Assembly (NCBI RefSeq): GCF_022809775.1
Contig: NZ_CP094380.1
Span: 2,889,501-2,953,500, forward strand
DNA length: 64,000 nt
Origin: Pseudodesulfovibrio tunisiensis
Lineage (GTDB): Bacteria; Desulfobacterota; Desulfovibrionia; Desulfovibrionales; Desulfovibrionaceae
Direction: 5' to 3'
Shown here: positions 35,199 through 45,378 of the stretch, piece after piece
How the letters are laid out: every line of letters starts with the position of its first letter
How positions within the stretch are numbered: position 1 is the first letter of the stretch
Translations under genes and position numbers: made by a program
The notes under the pieces: model-generated
The model's database searches: none
Seen by the model: the letters and a program-made list of their open reading frames with translations, nothing else
What the model was told of the DNA's origin: nothing

Positions 35199-37088
35199 AT
35201 GAGCAAAAAGACCACGCATAAATTCAAGGCCGAAGTGAGCCAGCTTCTGGAGATTCTGGTTCACTCCCTGTACACGAACAAGGAAATCTTTCTGCGCGAG
35301 CTGGTCTCCAATGCTTCGGACGCATTGGAGAAGTACCGGTTCCACACCAACAGCGCGGACAACGGCGACGATTCGATCCCTCTGGAGATTCGCATCAGCG
35401 TCGATCCCGAAGCCAAAACCCTGACCATCACGGACACGGGCGTGGGCATGACCCGCGACGAACTCATGAACAACATCGGCACCATTGCCCATTCCGGCAC
35501 CGCCGAACTGACCCGCCTGGCCCAGGAAGGCCAGGAGTCCCTGGATTCCCTGATCGGCCGTTTCGGCGTGGGCTTCTATTCCGTCTACATGGTGGCGGAC
35601 GAGGTGGAACTGACCACCCGCTCCTGGCAGGAAGACGCGGTGCCCATGGTCTGGACCTCGGACGGCAGGACCAACTACAAGCTGGAGCAGGCTCCGGAGG
35701 ATACGCCGCGCGGCACCAGCATCAAGGTCATGCTCAAGGAGGACCTCGCTTCCCAGTTCACCAACGAGGCACACCTCAAATCCGTGATCAAGCGTCATTC
35801 CAACTTCATCAATTTCCCGATTCATGTCGGCGACGAGCGCGTGAACACGGTTTCCGCCCTGTGGCGCGAGCCCAAGTTCCAGATCAAGGCCGAGCAGTAC
35901 GCCGAATTCTACAAGTTCCTGACCTTTGACACCGAGGACCCGCTGGAGACCATGCACATCTCGGTGGACGCGCCCGTGCAGTTCAATGCGCTCATGTTCA
36001 TCCCGTCCCGGTCCACGGAGAATTTCCTGATGAACCGGGACAACTGGGGGTTGGATCTCTACGTCCGCCGCGTGCTCATCGAGAGGCAGAACAAGCATCT
36101 GGTTCCCGAGTATCTCAGTTTCGTGAAGGGCGTTGTGGATACCGAGGACCTGCCCCTGAACATTTCCCGCGAGACGTTGCAGGACAATGTGCTCATGCGC
36201 AAGATCAGCTCCACGCTGGTCAAGCAGATTCTGTCCCACCTTCAGAAGATGGCTGGTGACGATGCGGAGCGCTACGCCGAATTCTGGCGCGAACACGGCA
36301 ACGTGTTCAAGGCCGGATACGTGGATTTTCTGAACAAGGACAAGTTCGCGGAGCTGGTCCGGTTCAATTCCTCCACGCACGAGGATGACAAGGGCCTCTG
36401 CTCGCTGGCCGACTATGTTGGCCGCGTTCGCGAGGGGCAGAAGGAAATCTATTACGCCTATGGCCCGAGCCGTCAGGCTCTGGCCCTGAATCCGCATCTG
36501 GAAATGTTCCGCAGGAAGGGCGTGGAAGTCCTCTACCTGTACGAACCCATCGACGAGTTCGTCATGGACGCCCTTGGCGACTACAGGGAACTGCGCCTTG
36601 TTGCTGCCGAACATGCGGACCCGGCCAATCTCGAAGCCTTTGAAACCCTTGAGCCGGAAAAGGAAAAGCCCGAGGCCCTGTCCGAGGACCAGCGTTCCTC
36701 TCTGGATCGCATGCTGGCCCGGATCAGGGAACTGCTCGGCGAGAGCGTGACCGAGGTCAAGGTGTCGGGCCGTCTGTCCGACAGCCCGGTGTGCCTGTCC
36801 AATCCGGATGGTCACGTGACCAGCTCCATGGACAAGATCATGCGCACCGTGCACAAGGATGCCTCCATTCCGCAGAAGGTGCTGGAGATCAACCCGGATC
36901 ACGCACTGATCCGGAACATGCTGCGCATTTTCGAGCGCGACGAGAATGATGCCTTTGTGGAGCAGGCCGCACGCCAGCTCTTCGAATCAGCCCTGCTGCT
37001 GGAAGGGTACCTGTCCGATCCCCATGCCCTTGTGGGCCGCGTTCAGGATCTGCTTACCAAATCCAGCGGCTGGTACGCGGACAAGTAG
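35199..37088 (+). CDS. htpG: Hsp90 chaperone HtpG
   Basis: A 629-residue cytosolic ATP-dependent chaperone dimer. The GHKL ATPase domain has N-motif L-V-S-N-A-S-D-A, the D-T-G-V-G-M box and the G-V-G-F-Y-S-V-Y lid segment. The middle domain contains the conserved Y-V-R-R-V and S-R-E-T-L-Q motifs, and the C-terminal dimerisation domain is complete. The ATG at 35199 follows TTCGGAGG. Length is normal. A terminator follows at 37124. Confidence 0.96.
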   Translation: MSKKTTHKFKAEVSQLLEILVHSLYTNKEIFLRELVSNASDALEKYRFHTNSADNGDDSIPLEIRISVDPEAKTLTITDTGVGMTRDELMNNIGTIAHSGTAELTRLAQEGQESLDSLIGRFGVGFYSVYMVADEVELTTRSWQEDAVPMVWTSDGRTNYKLEQAPEDTPRGTSIKVMLKEDLASQFTNEAHLKSVIKRHSNFINFPIHVGDERVNTVSALWREPKFQIKAEQYAEFYKFLTFDTEDPLETMHISVDAPVQFNALMFIPSRSTENFLMNRDNWGLDLYVRRVLIERQNKHLVPEYLSFVKGVVDTEDLPLNISRETLQDNVLMRKISSTLVKQILSHLQKMAGDDAERYAEFWREHGNVFKAGYVDFLNKDKFAELVRFNSSTHEDDKGLCSLADYVGRVREGQKEIYYAYGPSRQALALNPHLEMFRRKGVEVLYLYEPIDEFVMDALGDYRELRLVAAEHADPANLEAFETLEPEKEKPEALSEDQRSSLDRMLARIRELLGESVTEVKVSGRLSDSPVCLSNPDGHVTSSMDKIMRTVHKDASIPQKVLEINPDHALIRNMLRIFERDENDAFVEQAARQLFESALLLEGYLSDPHALVGRVQDLLTKSSGWYADK

Positions 37089-37123
37089 TCCGTTTCCATC
37101 GCATCCTGCCCATGACAGATCAG

Positions 37124-37151
37124 AGGCCCCGCCCGGCGGGGCCTTTTCTTG
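37124..37151 (+). terminator. htpG terminator
   Basis: GGCCCCGCC (37125-37133) pairs with GGCGGGGCC (37135-37143), leaving a very short or melted loop, and is followed by TTTTCTT. Confidence 0.75.
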
Positions 37152-37269
37152 TGCCCAAACCCGACCGGAATCCGTAGGGAAAAATGGGGTTTTGTTTTTT
37201 GTTGTACTCTGATAACTAATCGAAATCTTTATTAAACGGTTACGTGTGCAGTATATCGAGAGGGCGAAG

Positions 37270-39279
37270 ATGAAAGTGTATGCGAACATGAGTCTGAGGA
37301 ACAAGATACTGATCCCCATCTGCGGTGTCGTACTTCTGGTCATGGGAATAACCATATCCATTCTGGTGTCCCGGTTCAGCAATCTGGCCACGGACCGAGC
37401 GTTGCAAATGGGACAGGAAATGGCTGTCCGCTACGGCCAGACCGTGAAGGGCGAACTGGACGGGGCCATGACCATTTCCCGGACTCTGGGAACGACTTTG
37501 GAAGGAATGCTGCGCGAATCCGAGACCCCGGACCGAGCCCTGGCGAACGGCATCATCAAGGCTGCGCTGGACGGCAATCCGCAACTTTCCGATGTGCTGG
37601 CCGCGTTCGAACCGAACATGTTCGATGGACGGGACAGCGAATTCATGGGAGCTCCCGGCAGTCAGGCATCGGGGCGCTATGCTCCGCTTTGGGTGCGCGG
37701 TGAGAGCAGCATCCTGCCCTGTTCCAATCTTGCGGCCGACTGGTACCGGATGCCGATGCAACTGGGCAGGGAGTTCGTGTCCGATCCCGTGGAATACGAC
37801 ATCAAGGGCAAGAAGATGATGCTGGCCACGGCCAGTGTTCCCGTGCGTTCCCGTTCGGGCGTGGTGGGAACCGTCGGCGTGGACATGGATCTGGAGGCCC
37901 TTGCCGGACTGACCCGTTCCATTCGTCCCTATGAAATCGGGTACGGCATTCTCATTTCCACCTCGGGCAAGGTTGTTGCCCATCCCGTGGCGGATTTCGT
38001 GAACCGGAACGTGCGCGACGTGATGCCGCCGCAGATTGCGTCCGGAATCATGACCGCTCTGCAGGGGGGCAGGGAATTCACTGCGGAATTGACCCGGAAC
38101 GGGAATGAATTCTTCGTGGTGTACGCGCCGTTCTCCATTGGCAAGACCGGGGCAAACTGGTGTCTTGGCGTGGCCATTCCCAAGGCCGCGATTCTCAAGG
38201 CCGTGAAGGCCGCGACCTGGCTTTCCGTGGTCATGAGCGTGGGTGCAGTCCTGCTTCTTGCCGCGCTGGTCTTTTTTCTGGCACGGTCGATCGTCAAGCC
38301 CATCACTGCCAGCGTGGGATTCACGAGCGAGGTGGCCGCAGGGAACCTGTCCGCGTCGCTGGACATCGACCAGAAGGACGAAGTCGGCCAGCTTGCCTCG
38401 CACCTGAACGGCATGGGCGGTCGATTGCGCGAGGTTGTCGGCGAGGTGCGTCAGTCCGTGGAACAGGTCGCTGCAGGCAGTCAGGAGCTGTCCGCCACGG
38501 CGGAAACCCTGTCCGAGGGCGCGAATGTGCAGGCCGCCAATGTCGAGGAGGTCTCCTCCAGCGTGGAGGAGATGGCTTCCAACATCAGCCAGAATGCCAT
38601 GCATGCCGTGGAAACCGAGAAGATCGCGCGCCGCTCCGCTGACAATGCGGAAAAGGGCGGTCAGGCCGTGACCCAGACCGTGCAGGCCATGCGCGAGATC
38701 GCGGACAAGATATCCATCATCGAGGAAATCGCGCGGCAGACCAACCTGCTCGCTTTGAATGCGGCCATCGAGGCGGCCCGGGCCGGAGAGCACGGCAAGG
38801 GCTTTGCCGTGGTTGCCGCCGAGGTGCGCAAGCTGGCCGAACGCAGCGGTCAGGCTGCGGCCGAGATCAGCGACCTGTCCGCATCCAGCGTCAAGGTGGC
38901 CGAGTCCGCAGGCGACATGCTCAACACCATGGTGCCGGACATCCAGCGCACCGCGGAACTCATTCAGGAAATATCCGCAGCCACCTCCGAGCAGAATTCC
39001 GGAGCCGATCAGATCAACACGGCCATTGCCCAGCTTGATCAGGTCATTCAGCAGATCGCGTCCGCAGCAGAGGAAATGTCGGCCACGTCCGAGGAACTGG
39101 CAGGGCAGGCTTCGCACTTGCAGAGTTCCATTTCCTTCTTCCATCTGGAGGACAGGCCGAGGATGCGTCGCAGCCATGCGCTTCCCGCAAGGAAGGCCGC
39201 TCTTGAACCGGTCGTCCGCCCGACGCGGGATATCGGCGTGTCTCTGGACATGAGCGACGACGAGTTCGAAAAGTTCTGA
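37270..39279 (+). CDS. methyl-accepting chemotaxis protein with dCache-type sensor
   Basis: A 669-residue transmembrane chemoreceptor with TM1 (about residues 10-32), a double-Cache periplasmic domain (about 35-300, containing W-Y-R-M-P and a second V-Y-A-P-F-S strand), TM2 (about 315-345), HAMP and the signalling domain with the [12 protein letters not shown] hairpin tip. dCache domains usually bind amino acids, organic acids or amines; the ligand is unknown here. There is no CheR pentapeptide at the end (D-E-F-E-K-F). The ATG at 37270 follows GAGAGGG. It is a tandem paralogue of the next gene. Confidence 0.93.
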   Translation: MKVYANMSLRNKILIPICGVVLLVMGITISILVSRFSNLATDRALQMGQEMAVRYGQTVKGELDGAMTISRTLGTTLEGMLRESETPDRALANGIIKAALDGNPQLSDVLAAFEPNMFDGRDSEFMGAPGSQASGRYAPLWVRGESSILPCSNLAADWYRMPMQLGREFVSDPVEYDIKGKKMMLATASVPVRSRSGVVGTVGVDMDLEALAGLTRSIRPYEIGYGILISTSGKVVAHPVADFVNRNVRDVMPPQIASGIMTALQGGREFTAELTRNGNEFFVVYAPFSIGKTGANWCLGVAIPKAAILKAVKAATWLSVVMSVGAVLLLAALVFFLARSIVKPITASVGFTSEVAAGNLSASLDIDQKDEVGQLASHLNGMGGRLREVVGEVRQSVEQVAAGSQELSATAETLSEGANVQAANVEEVSSSVEEMASNISQNAMHAVETEKIARRSADNAEKGGQAVTQTVQAMREIADKISIIEEIARQTNLLALNAAIEAARAGEHGKGFAVVAAEVRKLAERSGQAAAEISDLSASSVKVAESAGDMLNTMVPDIQRTAELIQEISAATSEQNSGADQINTAIAQLDQVIQQIASAAEEMSATSEELAGQASHLQSSISFFHLEDRPRMRRSHALPARKAALEPVVRPTRDIGVSLDMSDDEFEKF

Positions 39280-39328
39280 TCAGCGGGATTTCCACAAAAA
39301 ATAACCTGATTATACTGTCGCGACACAA

Positions 39329-39355
39329 GGCCCCGGATTTCCGGGGCCTTTTTTT
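39329..39355 (+). terminator. terminator between the tandem MCP genes
   Basis: GGCCCCGG (39329-39336), loop ATTT, CCGGGGCC (39341-39348) and seven T. Each receptor gene is therefore its own transcription unit. Confidence 0.88.
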
Positions 39356-39510
39356 GACTGCAAAAAAACAGCATGAGTTTTTCTTGAAATTGTGCATTGT
39401 TGGAAATGGTTCCCAGTTTATAATGCCATTCCGGTTTTGGGTAGGACGTGCGAAATTGGGTGTCGTGTTTTGCGGGATTGGGCGAAATCTTTCCAAATCG
39501 GAGGAACAGG

Positions 39511-41586
39511 ATGAGACTGTACAAGGATATGAGCCTGAGAAACAAGATCATGATACCGGTGTGCCTCGTGGTGCTTCTGGTCATGGGCGTGACCCTGCTG
39601 GTGCTGGTTTCCCGGTTCGGTGACGTGGCTGAGGACGGGGCCGTGCGCATGGGGCGGCAGATGGCCATGCGCTACGGGCAGGCCATCCGCGTGCAGATCG
39701 GCGGGGCCATGGATATTTCCCGTACTCTGGCTCAGACCTTGGGCGGCCAGAAGAAACATGCGGAAGAGCCGGATCGGCTGCTGGCCAACGACATGATCAA
39801 GGCCGTGATGGAGGGCAATTCGAATTTCAGCGACGTGTGGGCCGCTTTCGAGCCCAACGCCTGGGACGGCCGCGACGCGGAAATGGTCAATACGCCGGGC
39901 AGCGACGCCACGGGCCGCTATGCCCCGCTCTGGGTGGCCGGAGACAAGGAAATCATCACCTGTTCGAACATGGACGGCCCGTCCCCGGGCAGCGACTGGT
40001 ACCAGATTCCTGTCAGGCAGGGGAAGGAGTTCCTGTCCGACCCGGTGGTGTACGACATCGGCGGACGCAAGATGACTCTGGTCACGGCCAGTGTGCCGGT
40101 GCGCGGCAAGTCCGGCATTGTCGGTGCGGCCGGTCTGGATTTGAACATGGATCAGGTTGCGGACCTGACCCGTGCCATCCGTCCCTATGAAACCGGGTAC
40201 GGTTTTCTGATCTCCCATACCGGCATGATCGTGGCGCACCCCGTGGCCGAACTCGTGAACAGGAACATCCGGGATGTGCTGCCCTCGTCCATGGCTGCCG
40301 AGGTCACGGACGGCATGCGCAGCAACAAGGTTTTCAGCGGGGATTTCGCCAAGAACGGCACGACCTATATCATGGTCTACGCGCCGTTCCCCATCGGCAA
40401 GACCGGCAACAACTGGTGTCTGGGCGTTGCCCTGCCCAAGGACAAGGTGCTGGCCGCTGCCACCGAGGCCACATATCTGTCCATGATCATGAGCGTCGGC
40501 TCCATCCTGCTTCTCGTGCTCATTGTCTACTTTCTGGCCCGGTCCATTGTGCAGCCCATCCGTTCCGGCGTGGGCTTCACTCGCGAGATCGCGAACGGCA
40601 ACCTCGCTGCTTCTCTGGATATCGACCAGAAGGACGAGGTGGGCCAGCTTGCCGCAGATCTGAAGAACATGGGCGGCAAGCTGCGCACCGTGGTTTCGGA
40701 TGTGCGCCAGTCCGTGGAACAGGTGGCCTCGGGCAGTCAGGAACTGTCCGCCACGTCCGAAACCCTGTCCCAGGGCGCGACGGAGCAGGCCGCCAATGTC
40801 GAGGAAGTCTCTTCCAGCGTGGAGGAGATGGCCGCCAACATCAGCCAGAATGCGGACAACGCCGTTGAAACCGAAAGGATCGCACGGCGTTCGGCCGAGG
40901 ATGCGGAAAAGGGCGGTCAGGCCGTTGCCCAGACCGTGCAGGCCATGCGCCAGATTGCGGACAAGATATCCATTGTCGAGGAAATCGCGCGGCAGACCAA
41001 CCTGCTCGCTCTGAACGCGGCCATCGAGGCTGCCCGGGCCGGTGAGCACGGCAAGGGCTTTGCCGTGGTTGCCGCCGAGGTGCGCAAGCTGGCCGAACGC
41101 AGCGGCCACGCCGCGGCCGAGATCAGCGAACTGTCCGCATCCAGCGTGGATGTGGCGGAATCCGCTGGCGAGATGCTCGGCAAGATGGTGCCGGACATTC
41201 AGCGCACCGCCGAGCTGATTCAGGAAATCACCGCGGCCACCAGCGAACAGAGCGCCGGAGCCGAGCAGATCAACAAGGCCATTGCCCAGCTTGACGAGGT
41301 CATCCAGCAGATCGCTTCCGCAGCCGAGGAAATGTCGGCCACGGCCGAGGAACTGGCTGGTCAGGCCACGCATCTTCAGGATTCCATCTCCTTCTTCCAT
41401 CTCGGGAATCAGGGCGGGCACGATTACGGCAGGACCAATGTCCGGGTCACGAAAAAGCCCAAGGCCATTGCCGGCGGCAGACCTGCTCCGGGCAAGCCGC
41501 TGCCCAAGTCCTCCCCCAAGCCCTCGGGCGGGGCAGGCGTCTCTCTGGACATGGCCGACAGCGACGACGATTTCGAACGCTTCTAG
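39511..41586 (+). CDS. methyl-accepting chemotaxis protein with dCache-type sensor (tandem paralogue)
   Basis: A 691-residue chemoreceptor with the same layout as its left neighbour: TM1 about 8-30, dCache about 35-300 (W-Y-Q-I-P, V-Y-A-P-F-P), TM2, HAMP and signalling tip. The cytoplasmic half is almost identical to the neighbour and the sensor half more diverged, as expected after duplication with ligand specialisation. It carries an extra proline/lysine-rich linker before the D-D-F-E-R-F tail. The ATG at 39511 follows GGAGGAACAGG. Confidence 0.93.
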   Translation: MRLYKDMSLRNKIMIPVCLVVLLVMGVTLLVLVSRFGDVAEDGAVRMGRQMAMRYGQAIRVQIGGAMDISRTLAQTLGGQKKHAEEPDRLLANDMIKAVMEGNSNFSDVWAAFEPNAWDGRDAEMVNTPGSDATGRYAPLWVAGDKEIITCSNMDGPSPGSDWYQIPVRQGKEFLSDPVVYDIGGRKMTLVTASVPVRGKSGIVGAAGLDLNMDQVADLTRAIRPYETGYGFLISHTGMIVAHPVAELVNRNIRDVLPSSMAAEVTDGMRSNKVFSGDFAKNGTTYIMVYAPFPIGKTGNNWCLGVALPKDKVLAAATEATYLSMIMSVGSILLLVLIVYFLARSIVQPIRSGVGFTREIANGNLAASLDIDQKDEVGQLAADLKNMGGKLRTVVSDVRQSVEQVASGSQELSATSETLSQGATEQAANVEEVSSSVEEMAANISQNADNAVETERIARRSAEDAEKGGQAVAQTVQAMRQIADKISIVEEIARQTNLLALNAAIEAARAGEHGKGFAVVAAEVRKLAERSGHAAAEISELSASSVDVAESAGEMLGKMVPDIQRTAELIQEITAATSEQSAGAEQINKAIAQLDEVIQQIASAAEEMSATAEELAGQATHLQDSISFFHLGNQGGHDYGRTNVRVTKKPKAIAGGRPAPGKPLPKSSPKPSGGAGVSLDMADSDDDFERF

Positions 41587-41604
41587 TTGAACGTGAAACC
41601 AGCA

Positions 41605-41641
41605 GGGGCCGGGCGGTGAATCCGTCCGGCCCCTTTTTTTT
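41605..41641 (+). terminator. terminator after the second tandem MCP gene
   Basis: GGGGCCGG (41605-41612) and CCGGCCCC (41626-41633) with a T-run following. Confidence 0.85.
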
Positions 41642-41727
41642 ATCCTTCCAGTTTTCATATGAAATTGACTTGCAAGGGCCCTTGTGGCACGACTTGCTTC
41701 CGTGACTTCAATTATCAGGAAGGTGTT

Positions 41728-42114
41728 ATGAACGATGTGAAACAGGATTCGCGTCGCCGTGAAGCCGTGGACACCGGGATGGCCTGTACTCTCATCTGTC
41801 TTCTGGTCGGTTTCGCAACGCACGGGCAGATGTGGTTTGTTGCCGCTACGGTTCTTCTTGTCGTGGCCATGACCGCTCCCATGCTGTTCCGGCCTGCGGC
41901 AAAACTCTGGTTTGCCTTTTCCCGCATTCTCGGCTCGGTAATGTCCAAGGTCGTGCTTTCCGTCATTTTTTTCGGGCTGGTCACGCCTCTGGCTCTGTTG
42001 CGTCGCGTGCTGGGACACGATCCCATGCAACTCCGCGGCTGGAAAAAGGCCGGTTCCGCGTTCGTGACCCGCGATCATGCGTATACCGCCAAGGAAATAG
42101 AACAACCCTTCTAG
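41728..42114 (+). CDS. SxtJ-family membrane protein
   Basis: A 128-residue protein with two or three hydrophobic helices (about residues 17-60 and 72-95) and a short basic C-terminus (R-G-W-K-K-A-G). This arrangement matches SxtJ-family proteins that accompany carbamoyltransferases. The ATG at 41728 follows AGGAAGG. It is the first gene of a four-gene cassette, 9 bp ahead of the next. Molecular role unknown; probably a membrane partner of the carbamoylation system. Confidence 0.8.
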   Translation: MNDVKQDSRRREAVDTGMACTLICLLVGFATHGQMWFVAATVLLVVAMTAPMLFRPAAKLWFAFSRILGSVMSKVVLSVIFFGLVTPLALLRRVLGHDPMQLRGWKKAGSAFVTRDHAYTAKEIEQPF

Positions 42115-42123
42115 GAGTTTTTC

Positions 42124-42273
42124 GTGGATTTTCTGAAAGACCTTTGGGGCTTCCTGCGTGAACGCAAGAAGTTCTGGCTGCTGCCGATCATCCTTGTTCT
42201 GCTGTTTTTCGGCGCGCTCATCGTGCTGACGAGCGGTTCGGCCATCGCTCCCTTCATCTACACCGTGTTCTAG
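42124..42273 (+). CDS. DUF5989-family small membrane protein
   Basis: A 49-residue protein starting at GTG 42124 with a single transmembrane helix (about residues 18-40) preceded by F-L-R-E-R-K-K-F-W. DUF5989 proteins of this size and motif are regularly encoded between SxtJ and a carbamoyltransferase, as here. The neighbours are 9 bp upstream and 10 bp downstream, so it is part of the same operon. Function unknown; a membrane anchor or small partner is likely. Confidence 0.8.
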   Translation: MDFLKDLWGFLRERKKFWLLPIILVLLFFGALIVLTSGSAIAPFIYTVF

Positions 42274-42283
42274 GAGACGGGGT

Positions 42284-44139
42284 TTGTCTGACGCCATTCT
42301 CGGAATTTCCGCATATTATCACGATTCCGCAGCCGTTCTGCTGCGTGACGGCAAGGTCGTGGCCGCGGCTCAGGAAGAGCGCTTCACGCGCAAAAAGCAT
42401 GACAGCGCCTTTCCGGCTCGTGCCGCCCGTTTCGTGCTCAGGGAAGCCGGGCTTGAACTGGGCGACCTGAAGGCGGTCGCGTTCTACGACAAGCCGTACC
42501 TCAAGTTCGAACGGCTGCTCGAGACCTACAACGGGTTTGCGCCCAAGGGACTGACCAGCTTTCTTTCGGCCATGCCGGTCTGGATCAAGGAAAAGCTGTT
42601 CATGCGGAAAATGCTCGGCGACGAGCTGGCCAAACTCGGTTCGGGCAAGCCGAAGCTGCTGTTTCCGGAGCATCATCTTTCCCATGCTGCAAGCGCGTTC
42701 TATCCGTCTCCGTTCGAGGAGGCAGCCATCCTGACCGTGGATGGTGTGGGCGAATGGGCCACCACCACCATCTGCAAGGGGAGCGGCAAGGACATCACCG
42801 TGCTTCGGGAGCTGCACTTTCCCCATTCCCTCGGCCTGCTCTATTCCGCGTTCACCGCGTTCTGCGGGTTCAAGGTCAATTCCGGGGAATACAAGCTCAT
42901 GGGCCTTGCTCCGTACGGTTCCGAGAGCAACGGTAAGGTGGAGCAGTGGAAAAAGGCCATTTACGACGAATTGATCGACGTGCGCGAAGACGGGTCCATG
43001 CTGCTCAACATGGACTACTTCAATTATGCCACGGGCCTGACCATGTGCTGCAACGACAGGTGGGAGTCCCTGTTCGGCATTCCGGCCCGAAAGCCGGAGA
43101 GCGACATTGACCAGCCCTACATGGATCTGGCTCTGGCCATTCAGCAGGTCACCGAGGAGATCGTTTTCAAGCTGGCCGAGGCAGCCCGGGATCTGACCGG
43201 ATGCCGCAATCTGGTCATGGCCGGGGGCGTGGCCCTGAACTGCGTTGCCAACGGCAAACTGATCCGGCGCAAGGTCTTCGACGACGTGTGGATTCAGCCT
43301 GCTGCCGGCGATGCCGGGGGGCGCTGGGTGCTGCCTGCGCTGCGCATCACATCTGGATGGGACAGCCGCGCACCGTGGAACCGCATGACGCCATGCAGGG
43401 CGCGTATCTCGGTCCCGAGTTCGGTCCGGTTTCCATTCAGCGCGCCGTGCGGCGGTTCAATGCCGTGTCCACCCGGTTCGACGATTTTGACGAACTCTGC
43501 GCCCGGGTCGCGGACCATCTGGCGGACGGCAAGGCCGTGGGCTGGTTTCAGGGGCGCATGGAATACGGTCCTCGCGCCTTGGGCAACCGGAGCATTCTCG
43601 GCGATCCCCGCCACCCGGAGATGCAGAAGAAGCTCAACCTGAAGATCAAGTACCGCGAAGGGTTCCGTCCGTTCGCTCCTTCGGTCCTTGAGGAGGAGAT
43701 TCCCGACTATTTCGATCTGGACAGGCCGTCCCCCTACATGCTGGTGGTCGCGCCCGTAGCGGAGAAGCGGCAGAATCCGCTGCCCGAAAACTATGATTCC
43801 ATGTCCATGTACGACAGGCTGTACGTCCTGCGTTCGGACATTCCGGCCATCACGCATGTGGACTATTCCGCACGCATTCAGAGCGTCTCGTCCCGCACCA
43901 ATCCCCGCTACTGGTCGCTGATCGACGCGTTTCGCCGCAATCACGGCTGCGGACTCGTGGTGAACACCAGTTTCAACGTGCGCGGCGAACCCATCGTGTG
44001 CACGCCCGAGGACGCCTACACCTGCTTCATGCGTACGGAAATGGACTGTCTGGTGCTTGGCGATTTCCTGTTTCTCAAGGAAGAGCAGCCGGACTGGGAT
44101 GAAACCGCAAACTGGCGCGACGAATTCGAGCTGGACTAG
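42284..44139 (+). pseudogene. carbamoyltransferase (NodU/CmcH family), frame interrupted at a G run
   Basis: Family enzymes use carbamoyl phosphate and ATP to carbamoylate hydroxyl groups of sugars or natural products. The N-terminal part (from TTG 42284, after GGAG) has the opening I-L-G-I-S-A-Y-Y-H-D-S-A, the H-H-L-S-H-A motif and the kinase-like V-D-G-V-G-E. The frame breaks at 43316-43321 (six G after GATGCC), where the family sequence D-A-G-G-A-L-G-A would need seven. Reading continues one frame over from about 43319, with the C-terminal YrdC-like domain intact (G-P-R-A-L-G-N-R-S-I). Restoring one G gives about 618 residues, normal for the family. Either a real frameshift or phase variation, or an assembly error. 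Confidence 0.87.
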
Positions 44140-44147
44140 GAAGTCAA

Positions 44148-45296
44148 ATGAGAAAACTGTTCGGCGTGCTGAAACAGGCGCTCGTGTTCATTCTGATACT
44201 GGCATTTCTGCTGGAACTGGGATCGTGGCTCTACATCAAGTATGTCAACCCGAACATCCCGCTGCCGACGTACAGTTTCGTCAATGCGGGCAGCAAGTTC
44301 TGGGTGATTCTGGATGAGCATTTCGGTGTCTGGCATGAGCCGGACTCCCATTACCTGCACAACAAGTCGTGTTTCGTGGTCGAGTATGATGCCAACGAGC
44401 ACGGCATGCGCGATAGAAGCCGGACCCTGAAGAGTGGTGCTCCCAGAGTTGCCTTGCTTGGGGATTCCTTCATCGAAGGCTGGGGCAACGAGTTGCCGGA
44501 TCGCCTTTCCGACAGGCTGGAGGTCGCTCTTGGCAGGGAAGTGCTCAATTTCGGCACTTCCGGCGGATTCGGCACGATTCAGGAATGGCAGCAGTACGAG
44601 CATTTTGTTGCCCGGTTCGACCATGATGTCGTCATGCTCGGCATTCTTCCCCACAACGATTTCACGGACAACAGCTACGAATACGCGCAGCGCATCAATT
44701 CCGATGCCTATCGTCCCTATCTGGTGGGCACGTACCCGGATTATGATCTGGTTTACGGTGCGGAGAGTCTGCCTGATCGCAAACGCCGGACTCCGTGGTT
44801 GAAGAGTTTCGATTTCACCTTGCGGGAATGGAGCAGCTTCTACCGCGTGATGCGGTATCTCGGTTCGTTCCGGGTGCGGAACTTCACGCTTGTTCCGCGC
44901 TGGGAAGCCGAGTTCAACGAGTCGCCCAAGGCGGACAGGTCAAGATATTATGATTTTACTCCAAGGGAATGGGGATTGATGCGCTATTCGCTGGAGCGGA
45001 TTGTCGAGGACGCGGGCGACCGCCCCGTGATCGTGTTCACCATTCCCGTGCACCCCGATTTCCTGCGGTACGACGGGACCGAACCGCCTCTTTCCGAAAA
45101 CATCAGGTTGCTGGCGGAGTCCAAGGGCTTCGTGTATGTCGACCTGCTCAAGGAAATGGCTGATCGCGGCATTGATGCCTACGACATATTCTTTGTCTGC
45201 GACAATCACTGGTCGCCGTTCGGCAATGAAGTTGCGGCGGGCATTTTGGAACCCTATGTGCGCAAGGCCGTTGAAACGCGTTCTTCCGTCAAGTAG
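44148..45296 (+). CDS. SGNH/GDSL-like hydrolase, membrane-anchored
   Basis: A 382-residue protein with one N-terminal membrane helix (about residues 9-28) and a periplasmic SGNH-hydrolase fold. Block I is L-L-G-D-S-F-I-E-G (catalytic Ser), an Asn-containing block is in G-I-L-P-H-N-D-F, and the C-terminal D-N-H-W-S-P-F-G supplies Asp and His. Proteins of this kind act as O-acetyl esterases/transferases on polysaccharides. As the fourth gene of the SxtJ/DUF5989/carbamoyltransferase cassette it probably acts on the same glycan or secondary product. Confidence 0.85.
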   Translation: MRKLFGVLKQALVFILILAFLLELGSWLYIKYVNPNIPLPTYSFVNAGSKFWVILDEHFGVWHEPDSHYLHNKSCFVVEYDANEHGMRDRSRTLKSGAPRVALLGDSFIEGWGNELPDRLSDRLEVALGREVLNFGTSGGFGTIQEWQQYEHFVARFDHDVVMLGILPHNDFTDNSYEYAQRINSDAYRPYLVGTYPDYDLVYGAESLPDRKRRTPWLKSFDFTLREWSSFYRVMRYLGSFRVRNFTLVPRWEAEFNESPKADRSRYYDFTPREWGLMRYSLERIVEDAGDRPVIVFTIPVHPDFLRYDGTEPPLSENIRLLAESKGFVYVDLLKEMADRGIDAYDIFFVCDNHWSPFGNEVAAGILEPYVRKAVETRSSVK

Positions 45297-45320
45297 CGGT
45301 TGCAACCATATTGGATGAAA

Positions 45321-45357
45321 AAAGCGTCCGGGCACAGGCCCGGGCGCTTTTTTTTTC
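45321..45357. terminator. bidirectional terminator between the SGNH gene and the phage scaffold gene
   Basis: AGCGTCCGGGC, loop ACAG, GCCCGGGCGCT, with A-run before and eight T after. It ends the cassette on the plus strand and the portal block on the minus strand, so no capsid gene is cotranscribed with the scaffold. Confidence 0.88.
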
Positions 45358-45378
45358 ATGATTTGATCACCCGCCTCT

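Noticed and set aside
41686..41700. TGGCACGACTTGCTT as a sigma54 promoter upstream of the SxtJ gene
   Set aside because: The GG-to-GC spacing is two bases short of the -24/-12 consensus.
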